Source of the DNA: Macrocystis pyrifera
Lineage: Eukaryota > Sar > Phaeophyceae > Laminariales > Laminariaceae
Reading direction: 5' to 3'
Length of the DNA: 64,000 nucleotides
Assembly (NCBI GenBank): GCA_031763025.1
Contig: JASSKH010000019.1
Span: 6,530,336 to 6,594,335 of the forward strand
In this document: piece after piece, positions 24,987-36,333 of the stretch
How the letters are laid out: the number at the start of each line of letters is the position of its first letter
How positions within the stretch are numbered: the stretch's first letter is position 1
Translations under genes and position numbers: made by a program
Notes under the pieces: model-generated
What the model was told of the DNA's origin: nothing
Databases searched by the model: none
Seen by the model: the letters and a program-made list of their open reading frames with translations, nothing else

Positions 24987-26021
24987 AGTACCTGCTACTC
25001 AGTAGGTTGGACGCCGTCGTACTGTTGGAAGTGCTGCAAACCCCAAAGTATACCGGTATACAGGTATTGCCCCAGAGTACTCAAAATATCCCCAGTACCA
25101 GTACACCTGGTATGGTACCGCTTTTACGACATACGGCAGGCATTAAATACTCAAATACGGAAAACACGAGAATATACTCGTACCTGGTACTGTTGCTGTA
25201 TTTGTGATGCGGTCGCATGCCCGTGAAACATTTCAAAGATGCTCCCAGTATGGAGTACATTCGTAGTCCGAGTACTGAGAGTATTGCAATTGCGAGTATG
25301 AAGCTGTACCCGCAGCACAAACATCCGAAATACTTGGAGTACTCACAGCAGTATCAAGGGTATCGGACCCGCTCGCAGTATATATAATAGTGCACCCCCG
25401 AAATCCTGACGTGCTCCAGTTGCCCCTCCGTGAGCAATTTCTGAACGTCCTGTTTGCGAGACCATTCGTGAATGCTCTTGGAAATAAAATAGGGATGGAA
25501 TGATTGAATGTTGCATAGATAGCCGAATTATGATTCATACTCGGATATACTGCGCATATTGAGAGTATTTGGTTGGTACTCCGAGATAGTCGCAGAACAA
25601 GTGCCAAGGAAACGAAACAACAAAGCTGGGCCGGCCAAGAAACACCTACTAAATGTGTCGGGTTATCACGACTCGCCTTGTGCTACTTCTCGTCTCACAG
25701 GGTGTTTCCTATGCGATTCAACTTCGAGCTTCAGATATATTTTTTTCGCTCTCTATCAATTAATGCCGGTTATTCCATAGGAGGACTCCCTACAACTGTA
25801 ATAGTAGGAGTCCCCACTCTGAGACAGTACTACTGCTGTAGTGCTGGTTCAGGCCTCCACATAATATCCAAGGGCGCCCGGAAAAAAAAAATGTGAACTG
25901 TCCAGTCACAGATTTTTTTTTTCGCTAGACACAGAGAAGTAAAAAAAACATGAAAATTATTTATTTTCAGGATTCGGGGAGAACAAATGCTGCTGCAGTA
26001 CAGAAACCTGAACTACTTGAA
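24987..26021. other. Spacer between inverted repeat copies, non-coding
   Basis: It is rich in TACC(A/T)GGTA and AGTACTC words and has no transposase or other recognisable protein. Confidence 0.5.
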
Positions 26022-26460
26022 GTGTGTGTGTGTTCTTCACATTAAACCGTTCTTCTACTCGTCGACATTCAGCAAGCCCAGTGTCCGTGCTGATTCTTCA
26101 CCCTAGAAAGATACGAGCTCTGTGGTCACAGACTACGACACAGAGATAACACACCGTAATGCATTAATAGCCTACGCAATACCATGCCTTCGCACTAGGT
26201 GCGGCCGACACAACATACATACATACGCCAGCAACCAAAATACACCATAAAGAAAGAGAAGCAACGAAGAAACCAAACCGAAAAAGAACAAGAAAAAGAA
26301 AAAGAAAAGGAGAAGAATCCCAAATAAATAAATAAAATGGGAAGCCAAAGCTCAGACACATACATACTTACCCCGAGCATGAGCCAAAAGGGACGTGCAA
26401 GGGGAAAGATACGAGAAGGAAAAAGGGGACTATGCATCCCGGTGAACACTTAACTAAGTA
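26022..26460 (-). mobile_element. 430-bp LINE-tailed repeat (SINE-like), minus copy
   Basis: This is the inverted counterpart of 24557-24986, matching end to end from the (AC)n tail and GTGAAGAAC block through the hairpin (26119-26146) to the terminal CTAAGTA. A few indels lie in the A-rich part. The two copies could form a long hairpin in a transcript or extruded DNA. Confidence 0.6.
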
Positions 26461-29400
26461 AAAAGAGCAATAGTGAGTGGGCCAAAATACGTTCGTCACG
26501 CACCCACTATGTAGTACTTCTTTCATAAGGATAAGAAGTACTTGAGCAGTATTGTACACAGTTATTGTTATAGTTTTGAATCCCGATTTACTGCTACAGC
26601 AGTTAGTAGTATGGCAGTATGGCAGTATTGTGTTATATCTGCAGTAATACAGAATCTCAAAATCGAAATACTGCTATCGTACGTGATGAGTACGCGCAGT
26701 ATCCCCCTCCATATACAGCCCAAAATACTGCTGTGGGTACACGAAGTGTGTAGTACCGCAAGTCTTCTTGGAAAGTTATTACTATTAAATTAAATACTTG
26801 GTACAGCAGCAGCACTGGTACTGCTGCTGTAGGTCTTGGGGACATCCATCATTTTTTGTGTGAAAAAATAATTTCATCGAGAAAGCGCCGAGACGATGGA
26901 AGAAACAAAACGGCTGTTTGAATTTTTTAACTGGAACAGACACTACTGCTGTTAAATCCCGCCCCGGGCTGATAATTTACAAAAGGTCGTACTAATAATA
27001 GCAGCTGCAGGATGCATGGAAGAAGCTTTTGTCCTTTTGGAGCTGTTCCACGAAGTGTTTGTGAGCCGCATTTTCCAAAGCAACGCGTAGTAGAAGCAGC
27101 AGCAGCACCTTCTCCTGCGGTGCTGTGATGGGTGCGGTGTCACACTGCTGGTATGAAGCACTTGTAGTAGCGTCTGTTTGTGTGTGGTAGAGTAGACAGA
27201 TCTACGAGTGAGTTAGATAACGTCACACTATGATTCATCGTCTCCAAAAAACGTCGAGAAGCACATAATACACGGAAAATGCTCTACATCTACTGCTGCT
27301 GTACTGCTGTAGTACCACGTCTGTATCGCCGCCGTCTCGTCCGGACGTCCCGACTGATCATGGATTTATGGACGCCGTTCCACCCCTTTCGAAGTGGCTG
27401 GTTGCTGCAAGCATACGTGCTGTCGCTTAGACAAGCGAACAAGCTGCTGCAACACTGCCAATACGTGTACGCGGAATCCCCAGGTATCCTTCAATCGGGA
27501 TTGACAAAATGAGCGCGGAAGGCCATAATAAACACAGAAATAAGAAATAAATAGGCCGTCCCGTGGTACCATACAAGAGACCGCGGTTTGACCCCTTGAC
27601 TGACCGCAACAATACACTTAAACTAGTACGTTAAGGACAAAAGAGGCCTTGACGCGCCCAAAACGGTCTCATTTAGAATTAGAATCTGGTGTGTTGGTGA
27701 CTGCTGTTTGTTTGTCGCTCTGAGGTGCGTCGTACCTGTTATTAGAGACCATCGTACCAGCTACGAAGAACGAGTATATTTTCCTCTTCCAACACGCCAG
27801 CCCGCAGCAAGGGCATGCGACAGCAACTCTGAACTAATGCGCACGGGCATTCGGGGTGGACCAAGCCTCAACTGAGCCTGATGCATAGGCGGGCCTTGCT
27901 TGTCGTGTGCAACTCGAGTGTCGGGGTATCCGCTAAGGGCGACGCACCGAAGACATTCTTGTTGTATCGTACTCGTACCTGTACCCGAGCGCTCTGTACC
28001 CCCTAAAAAAGTCGGTCGTACCCTTCCTACTCATATCCACATCATCGCTGACCAAAAAAAGCACTTGCTCTGCATGACCTTGGCGCACAGCTGTGAGTAG
28101 CAGCAGCGAACGCAAGGACAAGAAGAGTGCAAGGGTCTTCTCGCAGGCAACACACGGGCTCACCTGGTGCAACCCAGCGACTATAAGCAAGACATAGTCC
28201 GGCCGGGAGAGCGGCACCCACACCAGCTGCTGGTCCTCAAGCAGCCTGCTTAGTGCTGGTGTCGCCATCGCCCCTCTCTCCTCCCCTCCCGCCCTCCCTC
28301 CCGCCCTCCCGCCCCAAGATTCGTCCGCCTGAAGGAAAAAAAAACGATAAGAGTGCAATGTGCAATGCCTCGCAATACCGTCACCGCTCGGGCAAGCGCG
28401 GAGCGATGGGCATGCGCACTCGTGTCGTAGGTTCTTTCCCGCGAAGCAACCGTCCCCCGCCTCTCGTCTGGGATGTTATATTTCGATGCCCCTGCCCGGA
28501 GCTGGTTTTATTACAGATTATGCCATGCGCGACAGAACACGGAGAAGCAAGAGAGGGGGATTTACAAATTTACTCCCACTTGCATATATTTTTCGCTTTT
28601 TCCACTTTTTTTTACGCCTTTTCAGCTGGGTCCTGTGTGTCTTCGGAGATTGTCCTTGAAATGGCGATTATCTTTACCATCGTTGATTATTTGCAAAACA
28701 GAAAATAATGAAGTCGGTTCACAGCTCGGTGATTGGTCAAGTCGTTTCGATGAAAAGATCGACAAAAAAAAACGAAAAAAAAGCTTGAAGATTTAGATTT
28801 ATTACTCGATACGAACGAGCAAGAAAGATCGATCGCAAAGCGGCCACAGAATTCTGAAATGCAAAGGTTTCAACATGTTGCAACATCATATCAATATCCC
28901 TTGTTCGGGTTATATAGTATCAGTGCGCAGAATGATTAGTTAAAATTGTCCTGTTGAACCGGGCAGCATCCAGGGGAGCCGCTGACCTATATCTTTGACA
29001 AAGAATTGCATATAGAATACGCGCGCTCGGTTTATCACAATAATTGTAAAATTAGGTAAAAATGGAATATAGACGAGGCGTATTACGCAGCTTGCAAAGT
29101 TGAGTATCAACTATTTAATCAGTCGATTTCGTGTGCCCGAAGACGGAAAATAAATAATTCTCTCTATTTCCAGTACGAAATAATTAAATTGAAATTGGGG
29201 TCAATTTAACTGCAGCTGACGTATTTCAAAATTTATAAAATTCCAGTTGGGTGCAGAATTCTTGCAAACGCTTGCCCGCCTTGCTGTGCCGGGCCAAGAA
29301 TTTCACAGTAGTACGCTCCTACTACGACGACAACACCACCAAACAGCAGCAGAACTGCACAGAAGCAGCAGCCTACGTCTCATCGCACCATCACCAACTT

Positions 29401-30495
29401 GAGATCGAGAGAGGCAATCGAAAGAGAAAGAGATCGCAGCAGCGGGCACAGCAGCAGTTTGTTCCCATCAGATTCTGTAGTGTGGGCCCAGCGAGCACAG
29501 TCCGCGAGACCGCGTGTGCCCATGGCATGAGCGGCGGGTGTCCTACTGCCTGGCTAATGACCCCCGCTGTCATTCTGTTGGAAGGAATCAGCAGCGTTTG
29601 CGTGATGCGTAATACGACTCCGCCTGATTGTGGTTGGTGTGTGTTCTTGTCGTGAATTTGGTCGGTTGGATATATTAACAACAACAACAACAACAACAAA
29701 CACCAGCAGTAGTGCCAGGTGAACTATCTGCTGTGCTGTACGAAAGGGCGCGGGGTGCTGGCGTGCCGGTGATGATAACATAAATATTACCTGGTACCTG
29801 GTATACTGTAAATATTATAATAGTGTGCCTGTCACGTTTGTGTCAACTTTCGATTGTCTTGTGTACCCCAGCCCTCACGTGTGATCGGCTGTTTCAGTGT
29901 ACGAGATAATGGTACTGTCCGAAATCAATTGGAAATCGAGCCTGCACGTGTGCAGTATTATCATCGTCTCGTCGACCCTGGTAGCATCCAGGGGAGTCAT
30001 CGGCCAGTATAGTCAATCCCGAGGGGGATAATGGAAAACGCGCGAACGGTTATCACGCAAGTTGCTACGTCGAGTATCGACCGATCGGTGGAACTCACAG
30101 CGGACGTGCCTTTTTAGTTTTCATTAGAAAAAAAAAACACACTGCTGTGTGTATTAATAGTGTACGTATATTGGTTCCCCAGCATATATTATTATTTAGT
30201 GCCGGTTGACTAGTGCCGATTGTCGCAGTAGTGCCGGTATTTTAGGCTGGCACACGCGGTAGGGCCGGTACCAACACTACTAAGGGATTGCCCTCGATAA
30301 CGCCGGTACTGGGAATACGCCCTCCCTCAGTAGTGCCGGTTTACATTTTCTTGCCGAGAGTGTCGAAGCTGATATACCAGAGTTTACAGCAGCACCAGGT
30401 AAAACTTATTCACAAAAAAAAAAAAAACGTCAGCTTTTTTTACGGTAGTAGTTTTTGATAAATAAATACACCTATAATAATTATCTTCGAATTCA
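26461..30495. other. Non-coding mosaic, no supported gene
   Basis: It contains TACTGCTGTAGTA-type words (26813, 27294-27312), a (CAA)n tract (29680-29700), TACCTGGTACCTGGTA (29790) and two diverged copies of a repeat containing GCATCCAGGGGAG (about 28970 and 29990). Minus-strand open frame 27933-28358 (141 codons) has a leucine-rich hydrophobic middle but no motif I recognise. Host exons cannot be excluded. Confidence 0.45.
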
Positions 30496-30925
30496 TAGCC
30501 GTATCTGGCACCCTTTGGCCTGCGGATCTCTCGTAAGACTCGCCTCTGACCGCCCTTCCACGCGGTTTGTTGGCTGAGGCGTACCCGCGTCTCGCCTGCA
30601 ACGGCCGGCGTCGGCGATCCGCCCGCTCAGCGCCGTAGCGCCTGCGCGAAGCCTTGATGTCGAGATCTACAACGCGATCTTCGAAGAATCGTGCTCAATG
30701 AGAGTTTTGGCGCATAGCCTTACGACAGGGATTCTATGATGTCTTCGCGTGTTTTTTCCCGGTATGCAAGCGTTCTCTGACCTCCGACCCATGGGGGGTA
30801 TACCGCTATACCCGGCCGGCGTTGCCATTGTGGAGGCCTGCGCGGGAAACTGCATGCTTGGGTCTGGGAGATAACAGACGCGTACCGCGGACACATGTCA
30901 TCCAGGCGTCCTCGAGAATTACCAT
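30496..30925. repeat. ~420-bp direct repeat, left copy
   Basis: Blocks AGCCGTATC, GCGGATCTCTC, GGATCCGCCCGCTCAGCGCC (here GCGATCCGCCC), GCGAAGCCTTGA, CTCCGACCCA and CATTGTGGAGGCCTGC occur in the same order and orientation at 33798-34212. The copies are clearly diverged. They bracket the inverted-end element 31248-33747. Confidence 0.6.
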
Positions 30926-31247
30926 CTGATGATGATGGTGCCATCACATTAGCCCACTTCCCTGAAATCCAGCGGTTGGTCACGAAACAGGCTGAAACAA
31001 AATGCCTCTCGACGGGAGAAAACAAACAAGTACGAAATAGTGCGCACGGCAGTATTATACTAGTCCGTAAGAGAAACTGTACTAGCTAGCTGTGGCAAAT
31101 CACCCCATATCACTTGCAACCAAAAACCACAAGGAACATTTTAATATCCATGGTATTATATATATGTATACTCGAAAAAAGAAAAGGAAAAGGACAAAAA
31201 AGGATACGAAGAGGGAGCAGGAAAAAAAAAAAAAGAAAAAAAAAAGA

Positions 31248-33747
31248 TAATGGCATTTGCGACACCGGTGTCGTAATTTCTTATTTGGGACACGGTGTCG
31301 CAAATAAGCCGCTTCTTTGCGACACCGCGTCAACGTTCGCGGCACATACCTCGGATTGGTTCCGCACCGCCACAGATGTGTTGGCATGGTGCAGGGCTAT
31401 CATTGAAACTATCGCATGGCCGAAACGGTCCAGGACTTAAGGAGATATCTGGCCTCCTGGTGCACCCGCAAAACGTTGAGATCGGTGTCGCAAGTATAAG
31501 CCTTATTTGCGGCACGCGTGTCGCAAATACCGTATTTGCGACACCGCGACGTGGTCGCCGCACACGTTCCGGATCGGCAAAGCACTACCAGTAGAGTCTC
31601 AGCATGCTGTAGGGCTACGATTGAAGCCACCATGTAGCCAAAACGGGCCAGTACCCGAGGAGATATAGGGTATTCTGGTACAACCCGCAGAATCTTCTGG
31701 CTGGTGTCGCAAGTAAGCCTTATTTGCGACACGCGTGTCGCAAATACCCTATTTGCGACACCGCACCGTAGTTCCCGCACACGCTCCGGGTCGGCAATGC
31801 ACTACCATTAGAGCCTCTGCATGGTGTAGGGCTGACATTGAAGCTATCTCGTGTAGCCAAAACGGGCCAGTACTCGAGGAGATATGGGTATCCTATAGTA
31901 CACGGTCATAATATTCAACGTGGCTCTTCTACTACTGCTTCTGTGCTAAATACAACACAGTAACACACAAACACGATAGGCTAGGAGTGCGATAACTATA
32001 CATGACCCATCAGACTGCCTCGCCGACCGGGGCATCCGAAACAATCGGGAATGGACAGCGATAACTATACATGACCCATCAGACTGCCTCGCCGACCGGG
32101 GCATCCGAAACAATCGGGAATGGACAGCGTAGCTGGACGAAGAGGCTACGCATGACTTGAGTGGGGCAGGTCAGTGCGCACAATCTGCTGGAGTTGCGAG
32201 ATGTTGGTGAGTCTTGCATAGTGGTTGGGGTTCTCTTCCCAAACATTCTGCCTAAACTTGTCGAAAAACCTCCAACCCGCGCACCAGTGTGTACAGCATA
32301 CAACAGCACGGTGGGCACTCTACACAATACTGCAGGGCATCGAAGGACATCTTCCAAGCAGCCTACGAACTCCGCGACCTTCTACACGCGTTACACAAAC
32401 CGATTTCTTCGTCACCATGAACAAGACGGCTGACCCCTCTGCCGCTTAAATTGAGCTATACATGAGTAATCCGCTATGGGTTTCTGTTGTACGTTTCACA
32501 ACCGTTAGATACAATAAACATCGGGAATCCGTTTACAAACTGGGTGATGATGATTGCAATGATGATTGCACGGAACGAAAACGCCGATTTACTGCGGTAC
32601 TTATCATCATGCTGTAGATGACATACACCCACCTATTTTGATAGCATCCACAGACAAGTACAAAAACCATATACAGAGTGCAGCGTGCACAAACTTCTGT
32701 GCTTTCAGACGCGTAAACAGAGCACCCGGCGCTTTGAACGATACTAGCGTCTCAATTATAGTACGTGCGACTTATTAGAACACGGCGCGGAAACATAACC
32801 AAGTTAATTTCAAATCCATTGATTCACGATGACGTGGGTAACGATCGATGTACTCGAGGAAACATGCTGTACAGAGTTGTATAGTCCGAGCTCATGCTAT
32901 AACTAGGCCATCGTGGTTGAACTAGGCCATCGTGGTTGTCCTGGTCTAAACGGGGCGCGCGCGACGAACGTCGTGCGATGTCGTCCAATGCGGCTTTACG
33001 ATACCAGTCTGACTATTCTGACAATGCACCAGGATGACCAGGATACCACACACAGCAGTATCTACTACTGTAATTGCCCGTTCTGGATACACGCGAAATA
33101 AGGCATCTTTGCGACATCAGCCTGGGTGTACTAGGATACCCTATATCTCCTCGAGTACTGGCCCGTTTAGGCTACACGATAGCTTCAATGGTACCCTTAC
33201 ACCATGCTGAGACTCTGCTGGTACGTAGTACGTCGCTGATCCGGAGCGTGTGCGGCAACCACGTCGCGGTGTCGCTAAATACGGTATTTGCGACAGCCAG
33301 AAGGTTCTGCGGGTGCTGTACCAGGGTACCTCATGTCTCCTCGAGCACTTGCCCGTTTTGGCTACACGATGGCTTCAATGGTAACCCTACAGCATGCTGA
33401 GACTCTACTGGTAGTGCTTTGCCGATCCGGAACGTGTGCGGCGACCACGTCGCGGTGTCGCAAATACGGTATTTGCGACGCGTGCCGCAAATAAGGCTTA
33501 TTTGCGACACCGATCTCAACGTTTTGCGGGTGCACCAGGAGGCCAGATATCTCCTTAAGTCCTGGCCCGTTTCGGCAATGCGATAGCTTCAATGATGGCC
33601 CTGCACCATGCCAACACATCTCTGGCGGTGGTGGAGCCAATCTGAGGTATGTGCCGCGAACGTGACGCGGTGTCGCAAAGAAGCCGCTTATTTTCGACAC
33701 CGTGTCACAAATAAGAAATTACGACACCGGTGTCGCAAATAGCATTA
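31248..33747. mobile_element. 2.5 kb element with tandem-repeat inverted ends
   Basis: The outer ends pair: TAATGGCATTTGCGACACC at the left against TAATGCTATTTGCGACACC on the opposite strand at the right. Each arm (about 31248-31915 and 33085-33747) is a short array of a ~218-bp unit starting TTTGCGACACCGC. In the left arm the units start at about 31316, 31535 and 31752. Unit joints carry palindromes such as TGTCGCAAATA-CCG-TATTTGCGACA (31520-31544). Subterminal repeat arrays of this sort usually serve as transposase binding sites. The ~1.2 kb middle has no recognisable transposase. No clear target duplication is seen. Confidence 0.65.
31989..32126 (+). repeat. Perfect 69-bp tandem duplication
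   Basis: The unit GCGATAACTATACATGACCC... is present twice without visible difference (31989-32057 and 32058-32126), inside the middle of the inverted-end element. Perfect identity implies a recent duplication. Confidence 0.9.
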
Positions 33748-33797
33748 CCCAAAAATAAATACCAGGTATAAATGTACCACTACGTACGATGATCCTC

Positions 33798-34212
33798 AGC
33801 CGTATCCGATCAATTCTTAGTCGGCGGATCTCTCCCGCTTTTGACCGTCTTTCTGCACGGTTTCTTCGACGGGGCGTTCCTCCGCCATGCCTGAACCGCC
33901 CGACGTCAGAGGATCCGCCCGCTCAGCGCCGTGGTGCCTGGGCGAAGCCTTGACGTTGATATCTGTACGAAGGGATATCCGAAAATCCCTGCCCTGTCGT
34001 CAGTGTTTTGGGTCATGGCCTTTCGACAGAGTGCATTCATTCGCGTGATTTTTTCCGGCACACGTCCTCTCCGACCTCCGACCCAGGCGGAGGGTCAACT
34101 ACCCGGCCGGCGTCGCCATTGTGGAGGCCTGCTCGGGTGGCTGTGTCTGGGACGTCGATAGAACGCCCCGATAGCACATGCCACCCAGGCTTAGTTGAGA
34201 ACTGTCATCCAT
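33798..34212. repeat. ~420-bp direct repeat, right copy
   Basis: This is the counterpart of 30496-30925 in the same orientation (AGCCGTATC, GCGGATCTCTC, GGATCCGCCCGCTCAGCGCC, GCGAAGCCTTGA, CTCCGACCCA, CATTGTGGAGGCCTGC). Confidence 0.6.
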
Positions 34213-34738
34213 AAAAAAAATATGAGAGAGATATCGCACGATACCTACAGCCAGCTAGCAGCACTATTAATATATGACGGCCACAGCATTCATCGACAGC
34301 TGTACTGCTACTGTCACCATTGTACGGAGCTGCGATGTCGGTCTTCGCGTGCCCCCCGAGCTACAGCAGTAGGAGTTAGCTACACACCCGCCGCTTTTCG
34401 GTTGGTCGTCAAGTAATCGTCAGCATTCTGTCGCCTTTTCCGGCGTTCACCCACTTCACCCTCTCTCTGCAGATCATCTCGGACACGACGGCACCCCCCA
34501 CCTCCATACTCCCTCCCAGCACCTACCCACACCATCGTCTTTCATCTGCCGTGGCCGCCATACCTCCTGCTAGGAAGACGCTGAGACCCCCGACAACGCC
34601 AGGCCTTACCAGGTTGCAGGCGACCTCACCACCAAGCCGTTTGGTGGTAATAATTAGTGCGACGGCTTTCTTCTGGAGAAAGTTATTGCGCGTGGAGTTC
34701 TCAGCTTGTAAAACTGAGTCTCAGCTGCGGTAATTGCA

Positions 34739-34775
<37 letters not shown>

Positions 34776-35089
34776 GACTGACGGTCTGTCTGTCTGTCCG
34801 CAGTCACAAGGAAACTCCAATCTTCGCAAAATCTGGTCCCAAACCGCCCCCAACGTTGACGTGTATACCACGCAAAATCGATGGGGACACACTTACAAGC
34901 AGCCTGGGCCAACTCTCAGGTTCAACGTAGCCCTGCGCCTTGAGTTTTTATATAAATTTATGAAATACGTCAGCTGTGGAGTTATGATAATATTTGATAT
35001 ACCCCTGTAATCCGAACGTACAGGGCGATGTTATGATACTGCTTTGTATGAGGTTGAAAGCCCGGTAACTACCTGTGGGTTCAGTCACT
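34213..35089. other. Non-coding flank of the gypsy element, with (TGTC)n microsatellite
   Basis: A TGTC/CTGT tract covers about 34743-34800. A plus-strand frame near 34551-34733 begins with alanine/proline-rich codons after a CTCTCTCTGCAG word that could be a splice acceptor, but there is no motif to support an exon. Confidence 0.45.
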
Positions 35090-35741
35090 TGAAAGGATAA
35101 CAGTTATTGAAACTGTCACACTCTTAGACTGGAAGGGTAGCTTCCAGAGTTTAGATGATAGTTCGAACAGGCAGAGACGCAGTGGTCCAGGTCAAGGAGA
35201 AAGAAGAAGAAGAAGAAGTTTTCATGTATTAAACTCAGCGCGATGAGAGGCAAGAAGTGGACTGAACAGGAAGGGGCAACCACAGATGGTCCTTCCTGTC
35301 GGTAGTTCTACCTAACTGCTTCAAGGTATTCATCCACAAGAGTCATTACCTTGCTCATACTCTGATCTATATTACTCGTCTCTGTATCTGCTACCGGCCA
35401 ATGATCGACAACCTGACTACCGACATCCTCTCTAGACTGTCACTCTCTCGGGAAACACTCTCTGCTATTGGTTACGTACTCGACTAGTCTCCAAGTAATC
35501 TGTCCTACTGCTACTAGTACTATTTTCTACAGCAACAGTCTTTGCTATCACAGAATAGTCAGTCCAACAGCAGTCTTACTCCTAGTACTCGCTCATACGT
35601 ACGTCAGTTAGTTCTCTTACCACAGCAGGCCAGAGTCAGTCTCCATGTCAGGTATATCCTGGCATGAGAGGCTGACCTTTCTTTGCTACATCCCCGGCTA
35701 TGTACCGCCTCCGAATACTACTGAAACCCAATATCACCTCA
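35090..35741 (-). repeat. Gypsy 3' LTR
   Basis: 652 bp, TGAAAGGATAACAG at the left edge to ATATCACCTCA at the right. It matches 43402-44053 throughout with about six substitutions and no net length change. It contains an AGAAGAAGAAG tract. No strong polypurine tract lies at its internal edge, only GGATGGG on the minus strand. Confidence 0.92.
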
Positions 35742-36034
35742 ATAGCCCATCCTGGTCCACTGTCGCCAACTTAGAGGGCGTGCAGTGGAACAACATCAAT
35801 AAGTGATATTGCTCGCATGAAAAAAAAAAATACCAAGTCAATAGTATTAGTCAGACCCGAGAAAAAAATCATACAAAGTCAACAGCAGTGTCAGACCCTG
35901 AAAAAAAAATTAAAACCCACGACAACAATTCTCGTATCACAAAATATAAACCTATTTTGTACGTACCCTAATTGTTGTTCTCTGGTTTCAACTGTATACT
36001 CCTCCAACTATTTTTACTTTACCACCTCCTCCCG

Positions 36035-36182
36035 GCTGTACTTCCCGTACTGAAGTTGCCATCCCTTACTTTTTATACCGCAACCACCTGGCTGTACGTT
36101 CCGTGCTGAAGTTGCCCTCCCCCCCTTGTTCTACTGCAACCACCTGGCTGTACGTTCCGTACTGAAGTTGCCCTCCCCCCCT
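36035..36182 (-). repeat. ~56-bp tandem repeat near the element's 3' end
   Basis: Units start at 36035, 36092 and 36148 (the last is partial), each with CTGTAC.T.CCGT.CTGAAGTTGCC. On the minus strand they contain GGGGGGAGGGCAACTTCAG, a purine-rich stretch, about 420 bp from the LTR. They lie downstream of the integrase frame. Confidence 0.8.
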
Positions 36183-36333
36183 GGCCTATTACATTGTACT
36201 CCTCGCGTCCTATCTATTCCATTGATGGAGCATAGTTCTTGACACTCCGAGTCCTCTGGTGTACATGCCAGCACCACGATCCTCGCTCCTCGCTCACCGT
36301 TGTCAACGTCTCCTGAGATAGCCGCACGTTGTA

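Noticed and set aside
27933-28358. 141-codon minus-strand frame with a leucine-rich middle
   Set aside because: It looks faintly protein-like, but I recognise no motif and see no splice or neighbour evidence. A host exon is possible but unsupported.
29251-29655. 134-codon plus-strand frame
   Set aside because: Gln/Arg/His-rich translation of repetitive CAG-type DNA, without any motif.
31316-31915. CRISPR-like array
   Set aside because: Repeats of ~218 bp with palindromes belong to the inverted ends of a transposon-like element; the unit is far too long and the window is eukaryotic.
30496-34212. LTR retrotransposon with 420-bp LTRs
   Set aside because: The direct repeats lack TG...CA ends, the interior has no gag or pol, and the copies are strongly diverged.
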